Shown piece by piece: positions 37,025-49,280 of a DNA stretch of 64,000 nt. The notes beneath the pieces were generated by a model that had not been told where the DNA came from, made no database searches, and was given only the letters and a program-made list of their open reading frames with translations. The stretch spans positions 54,403,815 to 54,467,814 of the forward strand of contig NC_134573.1 of assembly GCF_050947875.1 (NCBI RefSeq). Direction: 5' to 3'. The translations under genes and the position numbers were made by a program. Source of the stretch: Dermacentor variabilis. Taxonomy: Eukaryota > Arthropoda > Arachnida > Ixodida > Ixodidae. The stretch's first letter is position 1, and every line of letters begins with the position of its first letter.

Positions 37025-37258
37025 CTTCAATTGAATTATGGGGCTGTGCCTGTCAAAACCACAGTCGGATTACGAGGCACGCTGTAATGATGGACTCCGG
37101 ATTAATTTTGACACCCCGTGATCTTCTTTAACGTTTCCCAAAATCTAAGTGCACGTGCGTTTTCTATTTCGTCTCCGTCGAAATGCGGCTGTCGCGGGTA
37201 GGATCAATTCCGCGACCTCCAGCAATGCTATAACCGCAAAGCTACCGCGGCGGGCACA
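37025..37258 (-). mobile_element. Ruka-like SINE, copy 4
   Basis: Minus-strand copy. The B-box region reads 'ggtaggatcaattccgcgacc' on plus (37197-37217), with reverse body blocks at 37060-37160 and the tRNA 5' end near 37240-37258 ('ctaccgcggcggg'). Full length but diverged. Confidence 0.82.
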
Positions 37259-38640
37259 GAAGTGTTCGATTTGACGGTCAACCGCTTCCATAGTGTCGCC
37301 TGTACCCTTCAATGCACTTTAATTAATGCGGCTCTGCTTCTGCACGCCCTGCCTTGTTTGTCCGCTCGACATATTTGCATGGTGATTATTTTTGAGAAAA
37401 ACCAGCACCGTACTTTATCTTAAACTTAACTTAAGCTTATCCAGTTTCCTTCCAGTAAACTTAAGCTCATACAGTTCCCCCCGCACCCGCTGTCGTATAG
37501 TGGTAGAATTTTCTCGCCTTCTCTCGCCACGTTCACCCCCCCCCTCTATTGTATGGTAACTCTCGCTTCTCGTCCCTCCTCTCTACAATTCTATCTACGA
37601 CCCCCTGAACTCGAATGTTAGTAGAAAGGGAAGCGCTGCAGTTTCTGGAACGCTTCTGAGGGGAATCATGGATAAATATAGCTGTCAAAGTCCTAATGTG
37701 GCGACGCCCAGGGAGCTCCAGAGGGCATTGTGCACATTCGATGCGGTGAGGTGAAAACGAGTTTTTCGCGTCGCCTTTCCTCTCTGACTCGCTCCTCTCA
37801 TCTATACACACGCTCTGAACCAGCCACGACGCGGTGTGCTGGACAGCAGCAAGCACGGCAGCAGCAGTGGGAAAGTTGAAGGAAGAGGCAAAGAAAGCTT
37901 CGCTTCAAAAGTGAAGAGCGGCGACATCGACGAGGTGCGAGGAGGAAAACGAACAGGAGGGTACAGCAGAACCATGACGCGGAAAGCGGAAGAGGGTATG
38001 GCGAAAGCGTGAGAAGAAAATAGTAGTGCGGTGATGATGCCTACGAGATGGCGCCACAGTAGCGCGCATCGTCTGGGAGGTCTGTCGGTGGCGGATGCTG
38101 TAAATCAGGCCCATGCGGCACCCACGCGCTGGCTCTCGCGATCTCCAAATTAACAAGGCAGTGGCACGAAACTTTGCTTCGTTTGCAACGTGCTGCACGA
38201 GACTGATTGTCCACGCCAGCCAATATATTGCGCAATGACAACACGTATAGAGTTGCACTCGAATTGCGCATTACGGAGCATCGTAATCGTCGGTGAATTT
38301 TTGTAGGTGCACTTGAGAGAACGTCGACGGTACAGAGCTCTCTTCTGCCGTTGTAGAGTTCCCAGCATACATACGCCAAAGAACTGTCTCAACATCGTAA
38401 TAGTGCACTTGCCCTACCAGCGCCATGTTGCCAGCAGTTCTCACGATTTGTCAGCTCTGCTATAGACTCCAAAGCAATCCTGAGGGATGCGGCGACGATA
38501 TGCCGGATGTGCCGGATATTTGTGAATTTCGTCTGCGAATTTATATGGAGAGGAGCGACGCGAAAGCAGTATTTCTTCCACCCCGTTTTCACTGTGAAGT
38601 CTTGTTGATGCAATATTTAAACCTAATTGGGTAATTGGCA
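37259..38640. other. Unassigned, GA/GC-rich in part
   Basis: 37860-38060 is GA-rich and looks like diverged repetitive DNA. The frame at 38425-38634 (69 codons, begins MLPAVLTICQ) has no family I can name. I see no terminal repeats. Confidence 0.35.
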
Positions 38641-41039
38641 AATGTTACCAGGGTGAGGAAAAAGCTAATCAGCAAGAAAACCCGGTTAACGATATGGACG
38701 GAGTTAGTACGAACAAGTGTAGCACTCGCAACTAAAATTAAAAGGGAGGGGAAAACATCGTATACAGCGCAAGAAGCTTACAGAATCGCATAAGAATGAA
38801 CACGCGTGTGCTGTAGCGACCGCACAAACGAGAAGCACGTGTATACGTTTCACTCAAGAAGGCAAAGACTTTTCTCGTGCAAATGCATGGACGCCTGACC
38901 ATTGAACGTGCAGCCTCTCGTCCTCATATGATATGCCTAAAATATTTTCTGGGTTAGTTTGTTGGCTAGTTGCCGGTGCCTAGTTTTGTAATATTCGTGT
39001 TTCTCTTTCACTACCTAACCTACATAGCTGTGTTTTTAGAGCTTGTTCGTCTAGCTTCTGCCTATATATCGTTAACCGCTGGGCTTGTATTTGGCATGTT
39101 AAAACCTTCATCCCCTCCTCGCTGTCTCTTTGCCGGTTCGGCGAAAATAGCCAGGGCTGGAACCCGCGATAGCATTCGAGAAACTTCTAATACAGAAAGT
39201 CGCGTCTTGCGCTCAACGATAACCCTTAACATTTGTTAGCCGGTGAAATACCGTCACCGGAAAGGATAACTGAGTACGCGCGACAATACTATTGATAGGC
39301 TTAGCGCGCCGGGCGACGCGGCCCCGCAACGGCCTCTGCCGAGGGTCCGCATGTACACGTACTGGAGGCAATGCCTGAGCGCACATGTATCCTTAAGGGA
39401 ACACCGGTGGGTATAGCGCATCACGTTTTGAAGCACAGTGAAGCGCTCGAGTCAGCTAGAGAAGCCGCTGTCGTTTTGGCTTCTTGCGTAAATCTTTGCG
39501 TCCACTTGAGTGCTTATGACGCGAAGGTGTAAAGAACTATCTGATATAGGCTCATAGCCACTCATATACAGGGGATCTTCTTATGCCCTCTCTCAAGATG
39601 CAAAAGGTCGCCGGTAAACACAAGACAAATCTTTTGTAACGGCAGCACACGAGTGAACAAGCTATAGAAATACAATGGCCGCAAGAAGAAGAAAACAATC
39701 ACCTCCTTCATGAGTTGCATCCCCTGTAAAGAAGACAGAGCGAACAAGAATAATTACCATGACATATAAGTGTAGGTAATCATGACTTCTTACTGTGGGC
39801 GCTTTTAATCAAGTGCCACTATACAGAGACCCATCGGCGAGTTTTCATTTCACCACCCAAGAAGTATAATCGAAAACTGATATGCTTATGTGAACACACA
39901 AAAATGACACGCACTCACTGACACAACTAATACATCAGAATATGCAGACTAGTCAATGTACAATTATGTTTAGGGGAATGTGCTACTAATGTGTCTACTT
40001 ACAACTACAACCATAAATGTGTGCACGATACTTAAACGCTGTACATGCGCAACCAATGGCAAAATGTACTCCAACAATATTGACCAACCAGACGAAAAAT
40101 TCTGTGGTTCACCATTACTCTATTTTACGTCTGACGTTTATATAAAATTAATTACAAATGTATCGCTCTCTGTAAATTTTGACAATGCGTGCTTGGAAAG
40201 CAATTACTTCATACGTAATAAAAAACTAAAACGAAATGCCAATGAATACAGTCCGCCGCCCCCCAAGGCCCAGCGAACGTCACAGTAAAGATTTTCACCC
40301 TGCGAAGTCGTCGCAAACGTTACGAACGCTCGGCTGAACTCTTGGATAATCGACAGTTGAATAGTGTTCGCAACCAAACGTAAACGCATTACGTACGTAG
40401 ACAAATAGCATTGTCATCACATCGCATACTCCGGACGCTATTGAGCTTCTGTGATTTACGTGCGCTACGAGGATAACGACCGTTACTTGGCTATTTTAAC
40501 GTTCGTAATTGTTCACGCACGCTAAGAAATAGAGTTGTCCAACATGGCAACAGCCATGGCTCCTGCTTCAGTGCAATATGGCAAATAGACATGTTCAGGA
40601 ATTCTGGACATTCGTTTACGGAACTTCACGGCAGTGCACAAGCGTAATTGAATGGGCAATTTTTTTTTAGATTAAATTTAAAAATATCAGTCGATGCTTA
40701 AAAAGTTTCAACTGACTACAACGAGAGGGTAGTCTATTCTAACAACATATGTATTTATGGCACGTGTAGTAGGAACATTGGTGGTGCGTTCAACAGTGTT
40801 TTGGCCAGGCATGGGCAGTGAAGTCAGAGGACAGGAGCAATTCGTTTTGCACCTTCCCGGCAGATGACACATTGACTCGAAGAAGCGCCAAATTTAAACA
40901 GCAACGCGATGAATTCCAGCTGGTGTTGGAACGGTAATAGTAGAGGGAGTGTTATGCAGTCTGTTTGCAGAGGCAGCCGGGACGGAGAGGGAGTGATTAT
41001 GCATGCGCATGTCTTCAGCGTGCATGTGACGGTTGTATG
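38641..41039. other. No recognisable gene
   Basis: Frames are at most about 102 codons and without motifs. 38700-38900 reads like diverged repeat material, but I cannot name it. Confidence 0.4.
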
Positions 41040-41484
<445 letters not shown>

Positions 41485-41639
41485 ATTACGCCCACTCTCG
41501 GAGGCAATTTTATATATACACTTTATTTAAACCCATATTTTAAATCCATGAGAGACAACAAAGGCATTGTACATTACGCATTATCTCTTTCTGAAGGCGA
41601 AGACCATGAAAAAAAACGCCTTAGGCGCCGAGATCGCGG

Positions 41640-43115
41640 CCTCAGATTTCATTGCGATGGCGCAGTCACCATCGGCACTGCCTAGCAGTTCACCTTCGTT
41701 ATCGTCCTTCACTCGGCGGCAGTGAATTATCTTTATGCAAGGAGGTAGGAAACAGCAAGGAGAGAGCACTACGTCACGCAGCCAAAATAGGCAAGCGGAT
41801 CCTCCGTGGAGCTGATGCATAGGCTCAGTGGCTGCCCAACACGTAGCCTCTTCCGTCGAGATCACGGAGCAAGAATCAAGATTTGCTAAGACGTTTGGTT
41901 CCCAGTATAGCAAGTCAGTAGGTTTTATTCGGTGCACGCTTGTTCCGCTGCCCTGCCGTGGCTCTGCCTGCAGAGTGGGAGCATTAAAACCAAACGCGCA
42001 CTTCGACCTGCGATCGCGTGTTGCACCCGCAAGATTGCCTTGAATCTCGTTGCGCAATGCTCCTCTATTTCCTTCCTCCATGTCTTGATGCCAGCGACGC
42101 GCTAAATCCGCATCATCATTGCGTCGTGCATCGCTTATACGCCGAAGCAAGCTTAGCGGCGGCACACGCTCGCTGCTATATTTCCATTAAAGCTTTGAAC
42201 TGCTTGCCTTCGAAACAACAACGCGAATAAAGATCGAAAGCGGACTGGCCGCGAGGAACATGCTCACGGAGCGATACCATTGATGACATCATCACGAAAG
42301 GCTGGGCGCGGTCAGGATGGCCTTACAGACATTATTTTCGGCGTAAGTTTTGCTTTCGGTTAGTTTATTTCCAAAATATTTATTCGCGAGGCTGTTACAA
42401 AAGCATGTTTAATAAATGTATCTTGGCTCAGCTAGATAATCTCGAGAAGTGGCTCCAAATTACTCATTTGCTTTAGCCATCTCAGATCAATTATTGAAAG
42501 CTTTATTACTTTAGCTTAGTTTATTACGCAAACTGCTCAACTTACTTCCTATTTAGAGGTTACCAATTGAAACACCGTCCTAATAAAATGATGTCACCAA
42601 GATTTCTGTGGGTTTAATACATTTATCAGCTGCAGTTAAAAACAACCGGCTTGTGGATGATGCCATAGGTTTGTTATATGGCAAGTGTGAAAGCTTGGAC
42701 ATGTTATCTTAGCGGAAATGAAGTTCATGAGCTTAAACGCACGTGCCCAACCATACACTTCTGCCTATACACTTGATCCTCCTACATTATACAAGAAGCA
42801 TCTCAGCGTAGCAGTGCAGCACACAAGGTGCGCAAGAAAATTGTATTTCTGAGCGTTGCTGGCATCAAGCTCGGGTTCCTAGCACCAGTCACGATTTCCT
42901 GGCGTCATATGGAATAAAGACAAAACTGCCTGGGGGAAAGCATTACACACATATTTCAGTACATTGTCGCACATGGAGCAGCGCGGATATGTGCGCTAGA
43001 ACGAAAAGTACTGAAGCATTTTGATGAGAGCTTTGCGGCACATATTTTGACAGTCAAATGTTAAGACCTAAAAAAAGAAAATACAGGGATATTGGGGCGA
43101 TGCTGACATACGTAC
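41640..43115 (+). repeat. Large dispersed repeat, plus copy (inverted partner at 49.6-50.7 kb)
   Basis: From 'ctaaatccgcatcatcattg' (42102) to 'gcacatattttgacagtcaa' (43038), this follows the reverse complement of 50621-49672 almost base for base in order, with perhaps a quarter of positions different. Spans are nearly equal (958 and 950 bp). Shared text includes 'aactggccgc.aggaacatgct', 'aagcatgtttaataaa' and 'acaagaag.a.ctcagcgta'. The left part (41640-41730) also matches, but 41730-42085 is an extra segment. The 194-codon minus frame over it (42165-41581) is not conserved in the partner. Family unknown. Confidence 0.8.
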
Positions 43116-43439
43116 AGCAGCGTTAATTATGGGCTGTGACGTGACACCCATGATGAAGGCAGCCCCAAAACCGCATGGCTACATTGGCACACAAAATATT
43201 AGTATATTATTTTACATTAATCCGAACAGTGTTCAACTCTTCCATTTTCGGTATGTCGGTGCCACAGTCGACTCTTGGGGCCCCTTCGACCGTGCTTCAG
43301 CTAATATTTATGGCGACTGCACGGCATTTTATTTTCAATCGTTTCCCAAGTGATTTTTCTTAAAATACTGTTACAAAGTTATTGTCTGGCGCTAAACGCG
43401 CATGCATGTAATGCCATTTCCAATTAGTGTCGCAGATTT
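43116..43439. other. No recognisable gene
   Basis: Weak similarity to the repeat may continue to about 43250. No motif seen. Confidence 0.3.
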
Positions 43440-43560
43440 TATTGCGGAAGAGTAGGAGTGTGCGAATAGAAATTTTTGAGACCGAATCGAATGTGCCAGA
43501 AGCGAACTGAATCGAATGCCTTTCGAGTAGTTTTCGAATAATGAATAGCCGTTTCAATTA
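43440..43560. repeat. 'Gaatcgaa/ttcgaata' A/T-rich dispersed repeat
   Basis: 'taggagtgtgcgaatagaaa' followed by 'gaatcgaatg', 'tttcgagtagttttcgaata'. A similar start ('taggggtgggctcg...aaatttcgaataat') occurs at 55425. It looks like a short degenerate repeat family built on TTCGAATA words. Confidence 0.45.
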
Positions 43561-44255
43561 ATATAAAACGCGGTTCACATTCCAGTATTGCTAAAGTTAG
43601 CAAGTTTCGGAATCAGTACGTTATGATGCGTTGTTTATTAAAAGCAGATATAGAGCTTTATGAGCAACCCAGTAGTTTCTTCGCATGCACATGGCTCTTC
43701 ACAGAGTGCGAGTGGTCTCTTTAGAGCCTGTAAAGTATGGTTACCTATGTAGCGTAGCCTCCACTGTACAAACTATCATGTTTTACGTCTATATTAAAGC
43801 TGCGGGAGTAAAACTTTGCCATACTTTTGCTCCAGTTTCATGTTTACTTACGCGCCGCTCACGTGTACATATATTTGAAAAGATTAAAAAAATATTGACA
43901 TTTACGAATGGTTAAATAATTAATTCTGGGGTAACACTCACACAACAACGACGTCTGCCCGCAAAGTCGTCCGTCGTCGGCATCTGATCTACGGATCAAG
44001 GCAATGATTCATCAGACTTCAATGCTCGTACGTTGCACCGCAATCGCTGGCGCTCGCCCATAATCAAACGCAGCCGCTTTCCCACGCGCTTTCGCGTTGT
44101 ATCTCATGCTGAGTGCGATAGTACGCCAGTGTTTGCTTCACGCACACAATCTGATTGGATAACGCTCTTTCGCTCTTCAATCGGTGACAATACCGTTACG
44201 AAGAGGAAGCCCGACGCACAAACTTATGTGTAACTATTTACGTAGGCAAAAGTTA

Positions 44256-45330
44256 GTGGTAATCGCGCAAACTGGTACAAATGTCACGTCTCCAGGAGAC
44301 AGTCCACCACTTCTTCTTCGTCTCCCTCCTGCACACAGAGTCCTGTCCAAATGCACCTTAACATAACCCACGGGGGCTGGAGCGCCGTCCTGGCGCTTGC
44401 TAGAATGATAGCGAACTAGACGAGCCGTCTGGCTCTAAGCGGGATACGTGGACGAAGTCAATTCGTAGCTGTGATGATAATGGCGTTCCCTCAACAAGGC
44501 GATTTCGCATTTTGTCACTTAATCATCGTAATACCCGGTACGGTCCGGTACAGCGTGACAGCAACTTCTCGGACAGCCCGACGCACCGAATTGGCGTACA
44601 CAGAAGAACGAAATTTCCGGCAGAGAAGTTTAGGTTCCGGTGGTGAGTGTCCTAGCGAGACTTTTGCGACGCCTCAGCCGCTTTAAGTCGATCGTAGGCA
44701 ACCTGGCGAGCCAGACGAGCCCGACCAACGGCGTCATGAGCGTATTCCATGGTGTGTCCCAACGCCGAAGGTAGCAGGTGTCAAAAGGTAGAGTGGGTTG
44801 GCGACCAAACAAGAGGTAGAAAGGCGAAAAACCAGTGGTATCCTGACGTGACGAATTGTATGCAAATGTCGCTTAGGACGAAGTGCTCTCCCAGTCACGA
44901 TGGTCTGCTGAAACACATACGGATAGACAACATCTCTGTAAGGGTGCGATTTAGTCGTTCAGTCGTTCGTTTGTAGGTGATAAGCGGTTGCGAGCTTTTG
45001 TTCAGTGGAGCAGCAACGAAGTTTGTCTTCGACAAATTGGGACAGGAAGTAGCAGCCACGATCTGTCAGCAGCTGCCTTGGTGCGCCATGGTGAAGAATC
45101 ACGTCCTGAAGTAAAAAGTCTGCTACATCTGTAGCGTAGCTGGTGGGCAGGGCATTAGGATCTTACGGTACATGTTATGGTGTGTTTGTACCGGAGAGTA
45201 TGCGCAGGCTGGTACAAAGGCCACAGCTCCAGTAGACAGTCTAGCGCTTCCTCTGTCTCCCTCATGCGCACACTGTCCCATCCATATGTACCGCAGCATT
45301 ATTTTTGAAATTTCAAATATGTGCAGGCGC
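44256..45330 (-). mobile_element. Ty3/gypsy relic 1, internally deleted
   Basis: Minus strand. A segment at about 45205-45330 and one at 44256-44363 are direct copies (both have 'ggtacaaa', 'agacagtc', 'gtctccctc.tgc.cacac'). They flank an integrase fragment, so I read them as 5' and 3' LTRs. Only the second half of integrase and the pol C-terminus lie between; gag, protease, RT and RNase H are gone. The putative 3' LTR starts TGTTAAGG at 44363. Confidence 0.7.
44395..45150 (-). pseudogene. Gypsy integrase, C-terminal half
   Basis: Read on minus, several frames together give DVADFLLQDVILHHGAPRQL followed by LTDRGCYF (an integrase core block with the catalytic Asp), a damaged 'TAYHLQTNE' block, then FAYNSSRQDTTGFSPFYLLF and GRQPTLPFDT, and finally CVGLSEKLLSRCTGPYRVLR and HVSRLEPDGSSSS. 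These are consecutive blocks of Ty3/gypsy integrase and the pol tail. Frameshifts and stops are frequent. Confidence 0.85.
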
Positions 45331-46437
45331 GTCTTTAGCAAAGCGATAGCTATGTAACTGCGGCTCGACGTTAAAGCAAGATCAACCGAAGAAATACAGA
45401 CAAAAAGTACAATCGGGGCCTTAAATGTTAGCTGAAACATGGTGCGCGTGATAGAAGGACCCCGCAAGACTGCACAGTGGCACCGACGTAGCCTAACTTC
45501 GAAAGCTAAACACTTTGCGACAACTGGTATTTCTTAAGCCAGAGGGGGTCTGTTTCGCCTGCTGGGCTGAGGTAAGCGTCAGAAGGAGACAGGCGCCTGC
45601 AGCCAAGCAGCACTTCAGCAGCAGACTAAATGGACATGTTCACTAGGTGGACACTTACAGAGTAGCCCCCTGTATTTTGTGTCACTGTAGTCATGCAGTC
45701 TAGAGCACTTCCCTGTCGCCGCCTATACCCATCGATAGCCTACTGTCGATGGTTTCGACATCAAATTTCGCCGCGCTCGGAGCGCTTCTGGACACCTAGC
45801 ACTATCCAGTGCCTAGAAGTGAACAATTTCTTTAGTTTCGCTTTTGTGATTCTATTTTTGACGGCGGGCAGGGGGGCTCTTTAAATCGCCTTTTAGCAAC
45901 GCATGACGAGCGCTCGTAGCTTCCGATATGGCGTCGATGTTGCTATAAGCTGCCCTTCGCAAGCGGAAAATTTCCACTTATTGAGATGTGCCGAAGTCAG
46001 AATCTTGTGATAATGGTAGCAGCGCCGACCCAGAAGATGATTTCGATTCCTCTCGCTTTAGCGCGGATGGCAAAAGTGCAACGAATTTGCCCGGAACGTC
46101 GACAGGCATCCGCCGGTAAGTTCCGTTTTCTACTGCAAACCCTTTCGTCGCGGCCACGCTCAGCTCTAAAGATTGCCGGTGTGTTCTAAATGGTCGCAGT
46201 TCTTATCGGCTGGGTGTCAACATCGTTTGGGCAGGATCACTTGCCGGCGGCGGCACGAAGAGTAGAGTGTTTCGCGAGAAGACTGCGCGGAGTCCACCTC
46301 GGGATTGCGCTCCGCAGTGCCGCGCGGCGATAGTGCGGCGGTTTGTGCGGGGGCACGATAGCCACTAGGGCCAACATTTTCATTCGTGTATGAAAAAGTT
46401 TTAAATATAGAAAACTTATGTTTGCAGAAATGCTGCG
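45331..46437. other. No recognisable gene between the two gypsy relics
   Basis: About 1.1 kb without a domain, SINE body or terminal repeat that I can see. Confidence 0.4.
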
Positions 46438-46588
46438 TGTATAAAGGCGTTTATTGGTCACCGGCATTTGGGACCGACCGTTAGAGTAGAGCACGAGCGG
46501 TGCCTACCGCGAGCAGCGCTGGCGAGCTTGACACACTAGAAAGCAACGGAGAGGACAGCCAACTATGACGTTCCACGTCTCCTCTACA
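46438..46588 (-). repeat. 3' LTR of gypsy relic 2
   Basis: On minus it starts TGTAGAGGAGACG and ends CAATAAACGCCTTTATACA, including an AATAAA signal. It aligns with 49280-49131 through 'gctttctagtg.gtcaagctc', 'taacgg.cggtcccaaa' and 'aataaacgcc'. Confidence 0.85.
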
Positions 46589-46599
46589 ATTGCCCCAGG

Positions 46600-46805
46600 G
46601 AACGAAAAGGGAGCCATACGGCGACCTAACAGCTTGCCGCTATGAGTGGGTCATAGTAGGTCTTGAGGCAGTCCACGTTGACAATGTCTCGTCCACTACG
46701 GCGCATGTCCGGACACTGTTCCATGGGTTCGATCACGTAGTTAACGGGAGATCCGTGCTCGTATGACCCTGCATACTTGTTCAGTAGTATTGAAGAGAGC
46801 ACAGA
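46600..46805 (-). pseudogene. Gypsy pol C-terminal tail
   Basis: On minus, directly after the inserted element, one frame reads LSSILLNKYAGSYEHGSPVN and continues YVIEPMEQCPDMRRSGRDIV, then VDCLKTYYDPLI. The chromo-like/GPY-type tail of gypsy integrase has this organisation (RY.GPY, RRRG, HV..LKPYYD). It continues the block interrupted at 47793. Confidence 0.82.
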
Positions 46806-47792
46806 GGCCCTATAACGTAAAACTATTCCAAACTGTTTTTATTCCAATGTCCTCACGTCAAATTTGCGTAACCACAGACGCAAGCACCGGGCGGTCACCC
46901 GCAGGGTTGTCTGAAAAGACCAATCAAACGCACTCCTCCTTCATAAGAGGTCCCTCTTGTTTGCTTGAAAAACGGATAACATAGCCTATGCTGAGCGGCT
47001 TGTCTTATCTAATTGGCTGACAAGAGGCGAGGAACACGCTCAAGTGGAGAGGGATTTGATGGGGCCGAACCACTGCACCGAAAATTGATAACCGGCCGAA
47101 GAGGGTGAGGGTGGTGCCGTCGTCTTTAGACTGGTCCGCTTTCCCTTACTTAGCTTGCGGTGACTGGTCGAAAATCGTGGCGGCATGCGACGGAAACCTA
47201 AGAATGACGCTAAACGGATCCGCAGCTAAGAATAGTTGGCATAAAGAGATCGTAAACGTGTCGAAAGTGTTCGAAAGCGTTACGCCGCCACGCAAAAAGC
47301 TTTATTATACGCAAATAAACACATGCTCTCCGGCAGGTGCGAGTAGCCAGTGCCTGAGCGATCGGCGGCAGCCATCGTTTATTCCTTTCGGAACGGGGCA
47401 GCCTGCGGCTATTCAGAAGAAAACTCAGTTTTTTTCGGCATATTATTGCATCTTTAATGCATACACGTCACTTTGACGCGGTGAGGTTTTGCGGTTTTGT
47501 GATGTCGCGTGATAGGCAGGTGAAGTGGGTGCAGCCCGAAAGATTTTGACCTATAGCCGAGGGCTACGGAAAAAAGGCGTCGAATCAGGAATAACTATTT
47601 TGCTTTTGTTCGGTCAAATCATGAATAACAAGTGTGCACATGTCATATCAGGTGGGGAGCTATCGCGCTTTCGTGACGCCCAGTGACAGCCAGGCGAAGC
47701 GGGGGTGGTCCAAAAAAGTTTTTAATCAATCGCGCACGGCTGATTTCAGAATTGGAATAGAAAAGCTTGGAATAGTTTTACGTTATCGCGCC
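46806..47792. mobile_element. 987-bp TIR element nested in the gypsy integrase
   Basis: Its ends are 26-bp inverted repeats with three adjacent mismatches: left 46806-46831, right 47767-47792, sharing GGC plus ATAACGTAAAACTATTCCAA. The gypsy integrase reads '...IPPAAPG' on one side and 'LSS...' on the other, which are neighbouring residues in the family, so the insertion edges are well defined. The interior has no convincing transposase. The 123-codon frame at 47105-47476 has no domain. It is a non-autonomous DNA transposon of unknown superfamily, younger than the gypsy copy. Confidence 0.8.
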
Positions 47793-48720
47793 CCAGGTGC
47801 AGCGGGAGGAATGGAAAGCCACACAAGCGCTCCAGGAAGGACAGTGTGCTCAGAAGTGGTGTCACCGCGAGTGCCCTTCTGGCGCTCCAGGTCAGATCGC
47901 AGCACTCTTCAGCATGTCTTGCCGTGGCAGAAGTTGGCGCACATTCCGATGCATCCGGCCGCTATGGTAGAATTGTGTCGACGGTATGCGACGGCTGCCT
48001 ACCGTACAGTAACAAAAAGTACAAAAAGCCGGTGGCGCTCTGAGTAGCGGTGTCGTACACATAGGTTACGAAGGACAGAATGACGTCCCAATTTGTGCGG
48101 TCGGAGTCGACGTAATTGCAAGCATGTTATCGAACGCATGAATGAAGCGCTCTGTAGGGCCACTGGTTTGAGGATGGTACGCTGTAGTTGGACGATGAAC
48201 AACGTGACACTCTTTAAGAATGGCTTGACCTACTTCGGATAGGAAAACACGTCCGCGATCACTGAGCAGCTCTTCAGGTGGTGTACGATGGCAGTAAATC
48301 AGTCAGGCAGAAAGGAGACAACACCGTGCGCTGCAGCTGCCGGGAGGGCAACAGTTTTGGTGTATCGCGTGAGGTGGTCAACCGCCACAGTGATCCAGTG
48401 GTTTTCAGCCAATGTCGATTCCGACGCGCCCAAACGGCCGGGTAGGGCAAGGTAAAGGTTACAAAATGGCTGGCGAGAGGCGGAGTGGAGATTCCCGGCG
48501 CTGGCAATCGGAACGCTGCTGTACATCCCTCGCCAGTAGTACCGCTGTATAAGGCGCTGACGCGTTTTGAAAACTCCCGAGTGCGCACACTGTGGATCGG
48601 CGTGTAAATCTGCGGATATGTCGGAACGGAGACTGCGAGGTATTACTAATAGCCACTGGCGACCGTCGGGGTTATAATTGCGCCGATGAAGCAGGTTGTC
48701 GCGAACGGCGACATGGTGAG
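47793..48720 (-). pseudogene. Gypsy integrase, zinc-finger and core parts
   Basis: Minus strand. Zinc-binding region: LRSDISADLHADPQCAHSGV then RQRLIQRYYWRGMY keeps the two His, but the CxxC half is lost. Core: RLGASESTLAENHWITVAVD then HLTRYTKTVALPAA; the first catalytic Asp ('GID') is replaced by 'GAS'. The second block ELLSDRGRVFLSEVGQAILK is preserved, followed by TTAYHPQTSGPTERF with the catalytic Glu. It ends LVWLSIPPAAPG at the insertion edge. Several frameshifts; inactive. Confidence 0.88.
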
Positions 48721-48849
48721 CATGACCACGCAACGCGCGAGTGGTTGTGTGTGCTGATGTGCTAGAAAGCAAGTATATAAGGCGGCAATCCAATGGTACT
48801 TGCGTTGCTCAGAAGAGATGGTGGTAATGTAGAGTGAAGAAACGGTAAA

Positions 48850-49070
48850 TTAGGATAGTGAGCAGCAGTCATTTTCGCCAGGTAAGGGAGAACGCGAGAG
48901 AGCATTGGCATCAGAATTCTCGTGTTCGCTGCGGTACAGAACGCGGATGTCGTAGTCCTGCAGGTGAAGCGCCCATCGGGCAAGATGGCCTGATGGATCT
49001 TTCGAGGACGACAGCCAACATAGTGCATGGTGGTCCACGGCAAGCCAGTCCAACCGTACATACTACGGCC
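48850..49070 (-). pseudogene. Gypsy RNase H C-terminal fragment
   Basis: On minus: [55 protein letters not shown]. This is the end of the RNase H domain ('TDHxAL.WL', 'DALSR'). It joins the LTR leader abruptly near 49075, which marks the internal deletion. Confidence 0.9.
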
Positions 49071-49130
49071 CCCCGGCGGCTATGTCGTCGACATTGTGCC
49101 CGACCGCCACTACCCAGCACTTCCACCACT

Positions 49131-49280
49131 TGTAATGGCGTTTATTTGTCGCCGGCCTTTGGGACCGGCCGTTAGAGCAGGCTACGGACTCGCGAGAACC
49201 CGCGAGAACAGCGCTGGAGAGCTTGACCCACTAGAAAGCGCTGGAAAGGATGGTCCACTATAGTGTTCTTTTTCGCTACA
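49131..49280 (-). repeat. 5' LTR of gypsy relic 2
   Basis: On minus it begins TGTAGCGAAAAAG and ends AATAAACGCCATTACA, followed by 'agtggtggaagtgctggg', the position expected for a primer-binding region. About 75-80% like the 3' LTR, so the insertion is old or the copy recombined. Confidence 0.82.

Larger units (their letters stand above)
46438..49280 (-). mobile_element. Ty3/gypsy relic 2, internally deleted and split by a DNA element
   Basis: Minus strand. LTRs of 150 and 151 bp bracket it: 5' LTR at 49280-49131, 3' LTR at 46588-46438. Both begin TGTAG and end in ACA. After the 5' LTR and a short leader (to about 49075), the sequence enters the end of RNase H directly, so gag, protease, RT and most of RNase H are deleted. 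Integrase follows, is cut by an inserted 987-bp element (46806-47792), and resumes into the pol C-terminus and 3' LTR. Confidence 0.85.

Noticed and set aside
38425..38634. Possible start of a Harbinger-like transposase
   Set aside because: Only vague acidic/Arg similarity over 30 residues; no DDE motif or downstream continuation.
41581..42165. 194-codon minus-strand frame
   Set aside because: It lies in the large dispersed repeat and is not conserved in the inverted partner copy; no domain seen.
47105..47476. 123-codon frame inside the nested TIR element
   Set aside because: No transposase motif; codons show no pattern beyond an AT/GC mix, and the element looks non-autonomous.
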